Positions 46,843 through 59,385 of a DNA stretch of 64,000 nucleotides are shown here, piece by piece. A model generated the notes under the pieces. That model ran no database searches. It worked only from the letters and a program-made list of their open reading frames with translations, and had not been told where the DNA came from. Origin of the DNA: Lamellibrachia satsuma (taxonomy: Eukaryota > Annelida > Polychaeta > Sabellida > Siboglinidae); assembly GCA_033239005.1 (NCBI GenBank), contig BSQZ01000109.1, positions 186,001 to 250,000 on the forward strand, given 5' to 3'. The first letter of the stretch is position 1, and every line of letters starts with the position of its first letter. A program made the position numbers and the translations under genes.

Positions 46843-47198
46843 CTGCAATAAATATATCTTGTATATCCACAGTTGTTTAATTACAATACTAAATGAGAGA
46901 TACACATACCTATATACATATACTGTATTTAACATCAGCTTCTCATTACAAGTTGAAAGGCGATGGAGCATTGTTAAATGACACAGGAATTCCTATTCCT
47001 ATTCTATTCCTGCATGCCTAGCCATTATTTCGATACCATTTTCCAATTGTGAACAATGTAAGATATTGTGCAATATGCACCAATTTGTGTTTATTTCAAT
47101 AATTTATTGCCATACTTAAGTTGTTTGTACAATGACTTTGGTACTCAAGTCAATGGGCATACTACTTTTTATTTTTGCTTTCTACAAAAGTTGGAAAC

Positions 47199-47289
47199 CC
47201 TGAAATACCGTTGGTTTGGTGCCAGCTCTAACTGGCACTGGCGTTTCTAATTTGTTCAGCCAACCCACTGCTCCCTTCACATTGTCGTC
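47199..47289 (-). CDS. Candidate internal exon (chain, exon 6)
   Basis: A 91-base segment follows 'ttttgtgttag' and reads 'DDNVKGAVGWLNKLETPVPV' then 'RAGTKPTVFQ'. The donor GTTTCC is weak. No domain is recognised. The phases agree with the flanking candidate exons. Confidence 0.45.
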
Positions 47290-47375
47290 CTAACACAAAA
47301 TAAGAAAAAATTGTATACACACAATTTTAACAATGGTACCTTTTGTATTCTCAAAGTGACTGAAACACTTGTGAT

Positions 47376-47428
47376 GATGGGTGACATTGTGATGATGGGT
47401 GACATTGCGATGATGGGTGACATTGCAG
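47376..47428. repeat. 18-bp tandem repeat, 3 copies
   Basis: 'gatgatgggtgacattg' is repeated three times. Confidence 0.9.
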
Positions 47429-47654
47429 TCATAAAAAGGCCAAACGAAGTCTCAGAAATCTGACTGAATATTTTATTACATACTTATTCCTAGCTTTGAC
47501 TTTTATATTGATAAATATTAAATTTGGAAGTTAGATATCACTATGAGTTATATTCAGTGCACGTGAGCGTGTGCCTCAAGAGTTGTATCGATGTGTGCAT
47601 CATTTCTTTGTCAATTAAAGGATAATAGTAGCCTCTTTATTTTTTGTGTCAAAT

Positions 47655-48255
47655 TTGTTACACTAACATGACACACAAGACAAGACACCTTTACCTTTTG
47701 TTACACTAACAAGACACACAGGACTAGACACCTTTACCTTTTGTTACACTAACAAGACACACAAGACTAGACACCTTTACCTTTTGTTACACTAACAAGA
47801 CACACAAGACTTGACACCTTTACCTTTTGTTACACTAACAAGACACACAAGACTAGACACCTTTACCTTTTGTTACACTAACAAGACACACAAGACTTGA
47901 CACCTTTACCTTTTGTTACACTAACAAGACACACAAGACTAGACACCTTTACCTTTTGTTACACTAACAAGACACACAGGACTAGACACTTTTACCTTTT
48001 GTTACACTAACAAGACACACAAGACTTGACACCTTTACCTTTTGTTACACTAACAAGACACAAGACTAGACACTTTTACCTTTTGTTACACTAACAAGAC
48101 ACACAGGACTAGACACCTTTACCTTTTGTTACACTAACAAGACACACAGGACTAGACACCTTTATCTTTTGTTACACTAACAAGACACACAGGACTAGAC
48201 ACCTTTACCCTTTGTTACACTAACAAAACACACAAGACTAGACACCTTTACCTTT
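47655..48255. repeat. 43-bp minisatellite, about 14 copies
   Basis: 'ttacactaacaagacacaca' plus 'agactagacacctttacctt' and 'ttg', at a 43-base period. Confidence 0.97.
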
Positions 48256-48539
48256 TGCCTGTTTTTTCTGAAGGCTTGCTTTCAACTAAAAAATTTATTA
48301 TATAAGTTATAAAAAATTAGTCTTAAGTAATTTTGATATTTAAATATGTAATTGTAAATTATTTTCCACATCTGTATCAAAATGAGTTGTACAATTAAAT
48401 AAAGAAATAATATTTAATGATCACTTACCGATTAAGAAAAATAATAATTATAAAACAGATAATAATTATATGTATGTAATATATGTATAGTGCAATGTTC
48501 ATGTACACGTGCACACATCACCAGTGAAAATAACCGTAC

Positions 48540-48589
48540 CATTTGTTGACCTCTGGTCAGCGGCAGTCTTTGAACTTGACATGTTTCAG
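48540..48589 (-). CDS. Candidate internal exon (chain, exon 5)
   Basis: A 50-base segment between 'tttttttatag' and 'GTACGG' reads 'ETCQVQRLPLTRGQQM'. Its phase fits both the DFG exon upstream (51548) and the exon at 47199. It does not contain the APE motif expected next in a kinase, so it may be spurious or belong to a diverged region. Confidence 0.3.
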
Positions 48590-48899
48590 CTATAAAAAAA
48601 GAATGAAGTGTTTTTCTCCCAAGCAAATTGGTGTGGTCACTTGGATATTGTTCATGACATTTCAAACTGACATAAAGTTATTATTACCCACTTGTGGACC
48701 AGCCTCCTCTCTTAAACATATGACCTTGTCAAACCATTGTTTGTCATCTTTTTATTCAAGGTCATTACAGGGCATACAGGCCTCGGATTTGGCGGTGGCA
48801 ACTCCCTGGCAACTGGTCATCCAGTCTCGGAAGTTAAACAATGATTCATGGCCAAATCAGCCACGCCTTATAATGGTGCATCCCACTCTATAAACATTT

Positions 48900-49650
48900 G
48901 ACAAATTCATGACCTGTCATTACCAATTTAATTTCACATAATATATATATATATATTAGTTTCAAATTAAGGGTTGTAATCACATTTTACATCAATATTT
49001 TGGAACTAAAATAATATATAATATTTAATGTCTTTTAGAATTTTGTTGATACTTTTGAGAAAATGGTGTTCTCTGTGACTAATCATATCTCTAATCTGAA
49101 ACTACGTAAACCGTAGGCTGTAGACTGCATTGCAAGTTGGACACATGTACAATAAAAAGATTTATTATTGTCTTGATATTTCTAAATGTTCCTTTTTATA
49201 ATTACCAAGTAGCATGTGTGTATAACTTTCATATTTGTTACACCCAACATGTGTACAATACAATACAAACATTAAATTGACAATATAGGAAATTTTATTT
49301 TCCAACGTTATATGGAATTGCCCATATAGATATCTTATGGAAGAATGTGTTCAGGTTTTTGTGAAAACAGCATATTAGGTCTATGTGTTAGGTCCAGGAA
49401 GCACGAAATTGACTCAGCCATATATACTAGAGTTCCCCAAGTTTGTGAACCTAGATGCTTCACTATGATATATTGCACATTGCTAAATATGTTATTCTAA
49501 AACGTTTCCACTGTGAACATGTGTAACCTTTACTCACCGTTACTGAAAATATGTCAACCAAATTATTTAAAAGTTTGTCAATATATATATATATATATAT
49601 GTATAAATGACATTATAAGCAAACGTGAATGCGCACCACCGCCATTCCTC
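48900..49650. other. Presumed intron, AT-rich
   Basis: Short (TA)n runs lie near 48942 and 49580. No coding evidence. Confidence 0.4.
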
Positions 49651-49653
49651 AAA

Positions 49654-49700
49654 ATGGCCAAATTCGTGGGTGTGTGCTGTGTAAATCATGCGTATTCTGG
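49654..49700 (+). CDS. Possible first exon on the plus strand
   Basis: 'ctcaaaATGG' is a good start context. Sixteen codons (MAKFVGVCCVNHAYSG) run into a perfect donor GTAAGT at 49701. The Cys-rich start is faintly like a THAP-type zinc finger, but no following exon was identified. Confidence 0.2.
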
Positions 49701-49827
49701 GTAAGTTATTGCTGATTTTTCTGTCAATAAATTGTGTTTGGGTGTTACGGACATACAAGGAGAACTTCGCCGGCAAAATGTGACCGATTTCCTAGTTATA
49801 TCTTAGTCTTAGAGTACGACATCATCG

Positions 49828-50232
49828 TTTGATTAGCGATCATAGACATAGCCTATAGGCAGATCAGTGAGAAGAATGCAAGGATAGATCATAGACATAG
49901 CTTATAGACAGATCAGTGAGAAGAATGCAAGGATAGATCATAGACATAGCCTATAGGCAGATCAGTGAGAACAATGCAAGGATAGATCATAGACATAGCC
50001 TATAGACAGATCAGTGAGAAGAATGCAAGGATAGATCATAGACATAGCCTATAGACAGATCAGTGAGAAGAATGCAAGGATAGATCATAGACATAGCCTA
50101 TAGACAGATCAGTGAGAAGAATGCAAGGATAGATCATAGACATAGCCTATAGACAGATCAGTGAGAAGAATGCAAGGATAGATCATAGACATAGCCTATA
50201 GACAGATCAGTCAGAACAATGCAAGGATAGAT
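49828..50232. repeat. 49-bp minisatellite, about 8 copies
   Basis: 'gatcatagacatagcctata' begins each unit (49887, 49936, ...). Confidence 0.96.
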
Positions 50233-51441
50233 AAACATAACTGTCCAACTATTCTTTAATAAATACATTCCTAATATGTTGGTCTGGTACTATGTGGAAC
50301 ACTACACTGTCAGTTCATTGTAAACACCATCCTCAAGTAATCAACCGCTAGTTGACAAATGACACAAAACCGAATTGCCACGGAATTGCGCGACGCACTA
50401 ATTTGGGCTTGGCCTGGGACACGCAACGATACCTTTTATATTTCAAAAATCAATCAGTGGGAAAAGTACAGGCACATGTAACATACCCGTTCATCAGTGA
50501 CAGTGGCAGATCTGCACAGACACCCCCACTAAACTCCGAGAACACCTGGCTTGTTGTTTCTCAGTTAGACTGAAAGATACTATTACTCGGACGCTGAACC
50601 TAGACAAATTTCCAAAACCAAGTACTTTATTTATTTCATTCAACAAGTATATTGCAGCTTCAAATACATGCATTTAACAAACCTTACTGATTACGCCACA
50701 TTTACGCAATGTGTTCTATAGTAGTAACAATTCTACGTAAGTAATTTTGTATGTCTTATATAGCATGCAAAACTCTTACTTGTCTTGAACGTTCGAATGA
50801 CTGCCGGAAATCGCTGCCGCTTTACAACAACATTACGACTAACATGTCAAACTACACATTATTAAGTAGGTAAACATCTATGCAATTATAACAAATATAT
50901 TTCTTAGCTTATCTTACCGGACATACATATATAACTAAACGCTTACACCGTAGCGGATGTCGCAAATTTGACAAATTTAATGGACAAACAGTTTCAGCCT
51001 CAGAGGTCTGTCAAATATATATTAATACTCATTTCATTAATTCACACATACTTTTTAAGAATTATGCATAATTATGAAGCACATAATACACTAAACACAA
51101 AACACTGACCCTTCGTTCAATATATAGCAGGAATATTATGTTATAAGCCAGTTTGACCGGTCTCCAGTAAGCGTGAATATATGGCTTTCAAAATATACAA
51201 GGCTCGGAAAAAAACACGCTTAAAATCACCCAAAATGTTAAACTAATTAAGAAAAATTGCACAAGTTATTTCACTTACGGCTAAACTGTCTCCAGTAACG
51301 ATGACAATAGTAAATTAAAAGCCATTATTTGCGCAATCACGCATCAAAACTTTTGGGAGACCAGCTTCAGTCTCCTTAAAACAGATGTCTCCCTAAAGCA
51401 GTATTTTAAGTCTAAGCGGTCCCCACAAAGCGGCATCTAGG

Positions 51442-51475
<34 letters not shown>

Positions 51476-51547
51476 CATATAATCTTTAATACAGCCTTTT
51501 GAAATATATATTTTTCTCAAATGGCAACACAAAAAAGTTTAACAAAC
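50233..51547. other. Presumed intron, no exon recognised
   Basis: The kinase segment with the APE motif would be expected around here or below, but I could not find it. A stretch at 50493-50560 (minus) is open with a GTATGT donor but does not resemble a kinase. (TA)n is at 51446-51470. Confidence 0.4.
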
Positions 51548-51651
51548 CTGCAGGAGCTGCTTTGCTACTGGTACGGCCAACCTTGAGTTTTTGACTGAGC
51601 CCAAAATCATCCAACTTCAGCCTTCGATCCTCCTTCACTAATGTTTTCAGG
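51548..51651 (-). CDS. IRE1-like kinase, DFG exon (with a 2-base frame break)
   Basis: Bounded by 'tctgtgttttag' and 'GTTTGT'. The first codons, in phase with the upstream exon, read PENI and complete the catalytic-loop motif HCDLTPENI. From one base further the frame reads 'VKEDRRLKLDDFGLSQKLK' then 'VGRTSSKAAPA', containing the metal-binding DFG. IRE1/RNase L kinases have the same 'DFGL.KKL.VGR.S' pattern. Relative to that family two bases are missing between PENI and VKED, so either the gene is inactive or the assembly has an indel. The next exon should carry an APE motif, and none is found. Confidence 0.75.
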
Positions 51652-51842
51652 CTAAAACACAGAAAAAATTATTAATTTGTTTTGTTCAACTGAACCTCAT
51701 CTGTTGCTAATAGTTTCACTTGCGCTAGTAGTCATCTGGACAGCCGCAGCCACAATTTTGTAAAGTTTCCGAAGTTGCTAATAATGGCGGCCCTACCTAT
51801 GCTAATATATGTTTTCTGTATACACCCACCCTAAACATCATT

Positions 51843-52415
51843 TGTGTTAACATCGCAGTAGTTCAGTGTACATCACAGTAGTTCAGTGTACATCACAGTA
51901 GTTCAGTGTACATCGCAGTAGTTCAGTGTACATCGTAGTAGTTCAGTGTACATCACAGTAGTTCAGTGTACATTGAAATAGTTCAGTGTACATCACAGTA
52001 GTTCAGTGCACATTGCAGTAGTTCAGTGTACATCACAGTAGTTCAGTGTACATTGCAGTAGTTCAGTGTACACTGCAGTAGTTCAATGTACACTGCAGTA
52101 GTTCAGTGTACATTGCAGTAGTTCAGTGTACATTGCAGTAGTTCAGTGTACACTGAAGTAGTTCAGTGTACATCGCAGTAGTTCAGTGTACATCGCAGTA
52201 GTTCAATGTACATCGCAGTAGTTCAGTGTACATCGCAGTAGTTCACTGTACATCGCAGTAGTTCAGTGTACATCACAGTAGTTCAGTGTACATTGCAGTA
52301 GTTCAGTGTACACTGCAGTAGTTCAGTGTACATCGCAGTAGTTCAGTGTACATCGCAGTAGTTCAGTGTACATCGCAGTAGTTCAGTGTACATCGCAGTA
52401 GTTCAGTGTACATGT
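51843..52415. repeat. 20-bp minisatellite, about 29 copies
   Basis: 'gttcagtgtacatcgcagta' with 'catcac', 'cattgc' and 'cactgc' variants, in exact 20-base register. It lies in the kinase intron. Confidence 0.97.
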
Positions 52416-52528
52416 CCAACACAGAGCTGTAATAATTCCCCAAGTTGATGTCTTAAAAAACTGGTGATACTCTTTGGCTGTTACTGAATGAATTTGAACA
52501 TTTCATGTCAATATATATATATATACAT

Positions 52529-52642
52529 ATTCCATAAAAATATTCCTTGCCAAATGCAAAAATAGTTCAAAGAATATAATATATATATATATTAATTCTT
52601 TGAACTATTTTTGCATTTGACAAGGAATATTTTTTATGGAAT
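52529..52642. other. 114-bp palindromic foldback (hairpin)
   Basis: The arms start 'attccataaaaatattcctt' on the left and mirror it on the right. Each arm is about 47 bases with two or three mismatches, around an (AT)-rich loop. It could be a small foldback element or a hairpin RNA precursor, and it sits in the intron of the minus-strand kinase gene. Confidence 0.85.
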
Positions 52643-52817
52643 ACTAGACTTAAATCTACCCATGAATGCCACCCATTGTCTTCTGGCCTGTTGCCCCATC
52701 CATCTTCACGTCATCTGTCCCAGCCATTTATATAACAGTTTTAGTATTATTGGCTCCTACAATAGTTTTGTACATAATTAATTTTGACGACTATTTCATG
52801 AACAATCAGAAGCTTAC

Positions 52818-53001
52818 AGTCAGGTCGCAGTGCACAATTCTATTTTCATGAAGATACTTCAGTGTCTCAAGTAGTTGCCTGACCATATTGGGAGTCCTGC
52901 TTTCCCAATCTGTTGTGGTTTTGTTGTCTCTGACCCAGGCTTCGAGGGTGAAATCACACAGCAGGAAGACTATATGTACGGTCGTCAACATCCCGTCCAG
53001 C
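52818..53001 (-). CDS. IRE1-like kinase, catalytic-loop exon
   Basis: A 184-base exon between 'caactttcag' and 'GTAAGC'. It reads 'LDGMLTTVHIVFLLCDFTLE' (hinge; compare the 'ELC..TLQEYV' hinge of IRE1), 'MVRQLLETLKYLHENRIVHC' and DLT. HCD replaces the usual HRD, which some kinases tolerate; the catalytic Asp is kept. Entry phase fits the candidate exon at 58733-58811, and exit phase fits the DFG exon at 51548. Confidence 0.8.
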
Positions 53002-53229
53002 CTGAAAGTTGAAACAGATCATGAATAGTGAAGACGGATCTGGCTATTCACACAAAAATTGCAAATAATTCACCAAATTAAGAGGATCATTTCACTAAGG
53101 TATCATAATCATTGTCATTAACTGGTTGGTATAGCTAATTAACATGTCAGCAAGCAATATAAGATTAAATTTCACAAAATTACATAATTGTTAAGCATTT
53201 TACCAGTTTTACAATAAACAAGTAGCCTT

Positions 53230-54165
53230 TTGTTGTTGAGTTTGCAACAGGTTTGTATGATTTATGTATCTGGATACAAGCAGCAGGGGTGATCGAGGCT
53301 CCTATCCTGTAGCCAGCCAATAAACAAGCAGCCTTTTGTTGTTGAGTTTGCTACAGGTTTGTATGATTTATGAATCTGGATACAAGCAGCAGGGGTGATC
53401 GAGACTCCTATCCTGCAGCCAGCCAATAAACAAGCAGCCTTTTGTTGTTGAGTTTGCTACAGGTTTGTATGATTTATGTATCTGGATACAAGCAGCAGGG
53501 GTGATCGAGGCTCCTATCCTGCAGCCAGCCAATAAACAAGTAGCCTTTTGTTGTTGAGTTTGCTACAGGTTTGTATGATTTATGTATCTGGATGCAAGCA
53601 GCAGGGATGATCGAGGCTCCTATCCTGCGGCCAGCCAATAAACAAGCAGCCTTTTGTTGTTGGGTTTGCAACAGGTTTGTATGATTTATGTATTTGGATA
53701 CAAGCAGCAGGGGTGATCGAGGCTCCTATCCTGCAGCCAGCCAATAAACAAGTAGCCTTTTGTTGTTGAGTTTGCTACAGGTTTGTATGATTTATGTATC
53801 TGGATACAAGCAGCAGGGGTGATCGAGGCTCCTATCCTGCAGCCAGCCAATAAACAAGCAGCCTTTTGTTGTTGGGTTTGCAACAGGTTTGTATGATTTA
53901 TGTATCTGGATGCAAGCAGCAGGGGTGATCGAGGCTCCTGTCCTGCAGCCAGCCAATAAACAAGTAGCCTTTTGTTGTTGAGTTTGCTACAGGTTTGTAT
54001 GATTTATGTATCTGGATACAAGCAGCAGGGGTGATCAAGGCTCCTATCCTGCGGCCAGCCAATAAACTTTTGTTGTTGAGTTTGCTACAGGTTTGTATGA
54101 TTTATGTATCTGGATACAAGCAGCAGGGGTGATCGAGGCTCCTATCCTGCGGCCAGCCAATAAAC
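53230..54165. repeat. 106-bp minisatellite, about 9 copies
   Basis: The marker 'gccagccaataaac' recurs every 106 bases (53319, 53425, 53531, ...). The last interval is shortened. The 65-codon minus frames in it are artefacts. Confidence 0.97.
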
Positions 54166-54297
54166 TCCATCAGCACTCACCCTGATGTAGACTGTAGCCA
54201 AAATTGGCTCCTCACGACATACCACTATTAGAATTAGAATTTTGAGAAATGTAAATGCCTATATACAGGACACAGGAACTTGGATGTATAATATAAT

Positions 54298-55371
54298 GTG
54301 GGAGATACTGTCCTAGGGACTAGGGAGATACTGTCCTAGGGACTAGGGAGATACTGTTCTAGGGACTAGGGAGATACTGTCCTAGGGACTAGGGAGATAC
54401 TGTCTTAGGGACTAGGGAGATACTGTCCTAGGGACTAGGGAGATACTGTCCTGGGGAGATACTGTCCTAGTGACTAGGGAGATACTGTCTTAGGGACTAG
54501 GGAGATACTGTCCTAGGGAGATACTGTCCTAGTGACTAGGGAGATACTGTCTTAGGGACTATGGAGATACTGTCCTAGGGACTATGGAGATACTGTCCTA
54601 GGGAGATACTGTCTTAGGGACTAGGGAGATAATATCCTAGGGACTAGGGAGATACTGTCCTAGGGACTAGGGAGATACTGTCCTAGGGACTAGGGAGATA
54701 CTGTCCTAGGGACTAGGGAGATACTGTCCTAGTGACTAGGGAGATACTGTCTTAGGGACTAGGGAGATACTGTCCTAGGGACTAGGGAGATACTGTCTTA
54801 GGGACTAGGGAGATACTATCCTAGGGACTAGGGAGATACTGTCTTAGGGACTAGGGAGATACTGTCCTAGGGACTAGGGAGATACTGTCCTGGGGAGATA
54901 CTGTCCTAGTGACTAGGGAGATACTGTCTTAGGGACTAGGGAGATACTGTCCTAGGGAGATACTGTCCTAGTGACTAGGGAGATACTGTCTTAGGGACTA
55001 TGGAGATACTGTCCTAGGGACTAGGGAGATACTGTCCTAGGGACTAGGGAGATACTGTCTTAGGGACTAGGGAGATAATATCCTAGGGACTAGGGAGATA
55101 CTGTCCTAGGGACTAGGGAGATACTGTCCTAGGGACTAGGGAGATACTGTCCTAGTGACTAGGGAGATACTGTCTTAGGGACTAGGGAGATACTGTCCTA
55201 GGGACTAGGGAGATACTATCCTAGGGACTAGGGAGATACTGTCCTAGGGACTAGGGAGATACTGTCCTAGGGACTAGGGAGATACTGTCCTAGGGACTAG
55301 GGAGATACTGTCCTAGGGACTAGGGAGATACTGTCCTAGGGACTAGGGAGATACTGTCCTAGGGACTACTG
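54298..55371. repeat. 23-bp minisatellite, about 46 copies, higher-order
   Basis: 'gagatactgtcctagggact' plus 'agg', with shortened units ('ctggggagatactg'). The block around 54441-54640 reappears about 440 bases later around 54880-55080. The array ends exactly where a LINE fragment begins. Confidence 0.97.
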
Positions 55372-55790
55372 TGAAAGAAAAGGACTTAGGCGTAACAAAA
55401 AGTGCTGATATGAAAGTTTCAGAACAGTGTCATATTGCAGCTTCAAATAGTAATCAAATTGATTGGGTTGATTAAGAAAAATATAACATAAAATATTTAT
55501 TTAGAATACTGCATAAAAAGAATGATTCTCAAATGATTCCAGAACTGAGAGACCTTACTTATGAAGAACGCCTAAAAGAATGTGGTTTAACAACTCTAGA
55601 GACAAGGAGGTTAAGAGGAAATCAGGTTAAAGATATTGAATGGGTATGAAAACATTGACATAAATAGAGGACAATCAATGAATGCGACAAATTATCTACG
55701 GATTGTGTAACTGCTAGCAGCGTGAACATTTTCATAAACAAGGTTGACACATATTTCAGGAGGGCGGGTTACACATAGATGAAAAAGTTG
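55372..55790 (+). pseudogene. CR1/L2-like LINE ORF2 C-terminal fragment
   Basis: Degenerate pieces are 'EKDLGVTKSADMKVSEQCHI', 'PELRDLTYEERLKECGLTTL' and 'ETRRLRGNQVKDIE', with stops between them, and near the end 'DCVTASSVNIFINKVD' and 'RRAGYT'. The middle of the domain is missing. It is the same family as 62240 and 39171. Confidence 0.85.
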
Positions 55791-57014
55791 GACTCGCGAT
55801 AAGCCACCGACTTCCTTGTCTACTTGCTATCTGGGCATTAGCCTTGGATGGCAATTTTGTTAAACTAAAACAACTTTTCTAACAATTTGTTTGCACTCAA
55901 TCAATGAAATAACTCTTACTGGTATATACCGAATCCTTACGCACAATTTCTTCAGATTTTTAATGAAAACATAGACGGGAAACACCTTTCTGTCAGTTTT
56001 TATCGAATATCACTTGATGACAGTCTGCGACATTGGAGCCACCTTTTCTTAGTTGTGTATTTGAGTGACACTCTACGACTAAATAACACAATTTTCCAGT
56101 GATATAATTTTCTACATATTTTTTATATATCCAATAATAATCTGCGGGAAACGATTGAGGCTGCCAACTTTCCGCGGCTTTCTTTCCCAAACATTCTGAT
56201 TGCTAATATATGATGTCATGCTGATATGATGCGTTGGTGGTGAACACAAGTGTGAAAATTTTAATCACTTAAGACCAATGAAGTGTGCCTAGAATGTGCA
56301 ACAAATAAATCGATTTTACTGCGAATTTTGTGTTTTTGAAAAAGCGGGACCAGGAAAAACCAGTATTTCCCGCCAGAAAGCGGTAATATTAACACGTATG
56401 TCTGGGGTGTGACCGAACACACTCCTGCACCTGACATGTTAGGACTGTCGCTGTGTTGCCTCTAAGCGATGCCAAAAGCCAATGAAAACACACATCACTT
56501 TACTGGTCCCAGTTAAGAAAACCTAATTGATTGACAGTCATCATTGCCCCAATCATATTTTTTTTATGGCAAACCAATATCAGTTGAACCAGTGACAGCC
56601 ATCATTGGCCCAATCATGTCTTAGAGCCATCACTGACCCACTCAATTTTGCTAACAGTGATGTGCTTGTTACTACAGCAAAGTGACGGCTTGCTGTGGGA
56701 AAGTAGAGTTTATAGCTATGAAGCCTACAAAAAATTAATATGCCCCAAACTTTTAATATATAAAAATACAATAGCAACCTTAGAGTTTTGTTAATATTAT
56801 AGTAAATGAATTATATCTAAAACCTCAATAATAATTTGCCCTATCGCATATATATCTAGTGTTCGGTTAGCTTAGCATAGTCAAATAATAACGGCTCCTG
56901 TCAATCGTGTTATGCTTCTTTGCAGCGTTGGGCTGCAAACTTAAAGGTTCCTCCTCAGTTCAATGTTTTTGCTCGTCTCATTTCAAATTCATTTTGCAAA
57001 AATAAAAAATTACT
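55791..57014. other. Unassigned stretch, presumed intron
   Basis: A 65-codon minus-strand frame (55993-56190) has no recognised domain. 'cagtcatcattgccccaatc' and a related word recur near 56537 and 56598. Confidence 0.4.
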
Positions 57015-57017
57015 TAG

Positions 57018-57738
57018 TATCTACTACGACATGCTAGCTCTAGTATCTACTACGACATGCTACCTCTAGTATCTACTACGACATGCTAGCTCTAGTGTCT
57101 ACTACGACATGCCAGCTCTAGTATCTACTACGACATGCTACCTCTAGTATCTACTACGACATGCTAGCTCTAGTATCTACTACGACATGCTAGCTCTAGT
57201 ATCTACTACGACATGCTAGGTCTAGTATCTACTACGACATGCTAGCTCTAGTATCTACTACGACATGCTAGCTCTAGTATCTACTACGACATGCTACCTC
57301 TAGTATCTACTACGACATGCTACCTCTAGTATCTACTATGACATGCTAGCTCTAGTATCTACTATGACATGCTAGCTCTAGTATCTACTACGACATGCTA
57401 GCTCTAGTATCTACTACGACATGCTAGGTCTAGTATCTACTACGACATGCTACCTCTAGTATCTACTACGACATGCTAGCTCTAGTATCTACTACGACAT
57501 GCTAGCTCTAGTATCTACTACAACATGCTAGCTCTAGTATGTACTACAACATGCTAGCTCTAGTATCTACTACAACATGCTAGCTCTAGTATCTACTACG
57601 ACATGCTAGCTCTAGTATCTACTACGACATGCTAGCTCTAGTATCTACTACAACATGCTAGCTCTAGTATCTACTACGACATGCTAGCTCTAGTATGTAC
57701 TACAACATGCTAGCTCTAGTATCTACTACAACATGCTA
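57018..57738. repeat. 26-bp minisatellite, about 27 copies
   Basis: 'tctagtatctactacgacat' plus 'gctagc', with 'gctacc' and 'caacat' variants. Confidence 0.97.
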
Positions 57739-57739
57739 G

Positions 57740-58732
57740 TTCGTTTGTGCAACTTTTGTAAGTAGTTTTTGTGAAATCATCAAACAATTAAATTATTTAA
57801 TGAAACACTGCCGCTGATCTTTCAATACTTTTATATTGTTTTTGGAAGAGGATTTCCCAACACTTCTTTTAATTGTTTGAGTCTATAAATTTGTTTATGA
57901 CCAGATTCAATAAATAAAAAATTGCATTTAACAAAATATTATAATGGCATCATCCTTCCGTGTTGAACGTCTGTGTGTATGTCTGTGCTCTATAGAATTA
58001 TAAATAAGAACAGAAAAAGGTGTCAATTTAACGAACCACCAGTGGAGCCCCCCAGCAGACAAACTGTGTTATAAATTCGTTACAGAAAATGTAGTTCAGA
58101 ACTACCAGTAGTGTGATTTTAAGATGATTTTTTGCCCGGCACATCATTAGTATTTTCTGTCTATGCAGAGATGAATAATAAATTAACATTTCGGCCAACT
58201 TTTACTGAAATGACTTGTGGCTAAAATTTGGCTTTTGATAAAAGTTTGGCTAATTTTGCTGCTGCTGTAGCTGTTACTATGTCAGATATAAAAAAATGTG
58301 CATGGGAACCACAACTTCTGTTGCCTTTTTATAGAGAAATAATAAACGAACATTTTGCCCAAGTTTTACAGAAGTTGTGTTACTCCTTGTGGATAAAATA
58401 TTGAATGTTGTAAAAATTTTGCTGAACGTGGTTTTACAATATTAATAAAATACACAAAATAATTAATTTAAAAATTTTTTATATGCGAGTTTGACATATT
58501 ATACTTTATATAATGCCGCAAGTTTTATATTTGAATAGTAAATAAATCTTGTGTTATAACTGATTATGATCAGAGTACAGTATTTTTGCAGGTGATGTAG
58601 CTCTTACGATGTCAGATGTTTCAAAATGTGCACAGGACCCCCAACTTTGTTTGTCTTTAGGGGCCTTTTGGGTCTAATGGACTTCAAACAACCATTCAAA
58701 TTTAAAGCGAAACAAAAGTCATGGCTTTGTAC
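57740..58732. other. Unassigned stretch with old degenerate duplication
   Basis: 'tgatgtagctcttacgatgt' at 58590 resembles 'tgctgtagctgttactatgt' at 58262. 'aataataaattaacatttcg' at 58172 resembles 'aataataaacgaacattttg' at 58338. No gene seen. Confidence 0.45.
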
Positions 58733-58811
58733 CTGGGAGATTCCGGTAGTTTCTCCAGTTGACTGAGGTCTGACATGTTAACCAGTGGGACCAATATGCT
58801 CATGCGCAGTT
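58733..58811 (-). CDS. Candidate kinase exon (upstream of hinge)
   Basis: A 79-base segment between 'tttatatag' and 'GTACAA' reads 'LRMSILVPLVNMSDLSQLEK' then 'LPESP'. Its exit phase joins the catalytic-loop exon at 53001 in frame. It could be the helix C to hinge part of the N-lobe, but no lysine motif is present. Entry phase does not fit the G-loop exon, so at least one exon between them is missing. Confidence 0.4.
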
Positions 58812-59214
58812 CTATATAAATCGGGTAATCTGGACTATTGTGATGTATTAAGGGAGGCCGACATATACAGAACCAACGCAAACATGTTATTTTGCCAGAA
58901 AGAAGACAATATTATTTTCTGTACAATTTTGTAGAGACACCCAACAATGCACTCACACAACAGACAAGTGGAGCCAATATTGTTACTTTTGCAACCAGCT
59001 ATCTCTGCCAACATAAAGAAGTTAGTCCAACAATACTCAACATGATTAATAATGTATTTAATTTAAAGTATACAACCTTACCTTATACTCCACAATGTTG
59101 TTGTGGTCTTCCAGACATGATAGGATTTTTACACATAGCAGTTTGTTCAGAGGCATCACTGCCAAACTAACTACACAACTGTGCAAAATAACCTTTAGCA
59201 GGATGATGCACAAT

Positions 59215-59385
59215 ATGAGGAAGAAGTATCAGGGGCTTCACAATATGAGAAGTATCAGGGTCTTCACAATATGAGGAAGAAGTATCGGGGCTTCACAATA
59301 TGAGAAGTATCAGGGGCTTCACAATATGAGGAAGAAGTATCAGGGGCTTCACAATATGAGGAAGAAGTATCAGGGTCTTCACAAT
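59215..59385. repeat. 30-bp tandem repeat, about 6 copies
   Basis: 'ttcacaatatgaggaagaag' plus 'tatcaggggc', with some units lacking 'gaagaa'. Confidence 0.93.

Noticed and set aside
50493..50573. Possible kinase APE exon on the minus strand
   Set aside because: The open stretch ends in a good donor but shows no GT..W.APE-type residues, so it does not fit the missing kinase segment.
58892..59170. 92-codon plus-strand frame with Cys cluster
   Set aside because: No recognisable motif or splice structure; retained only as unassigned sequence.
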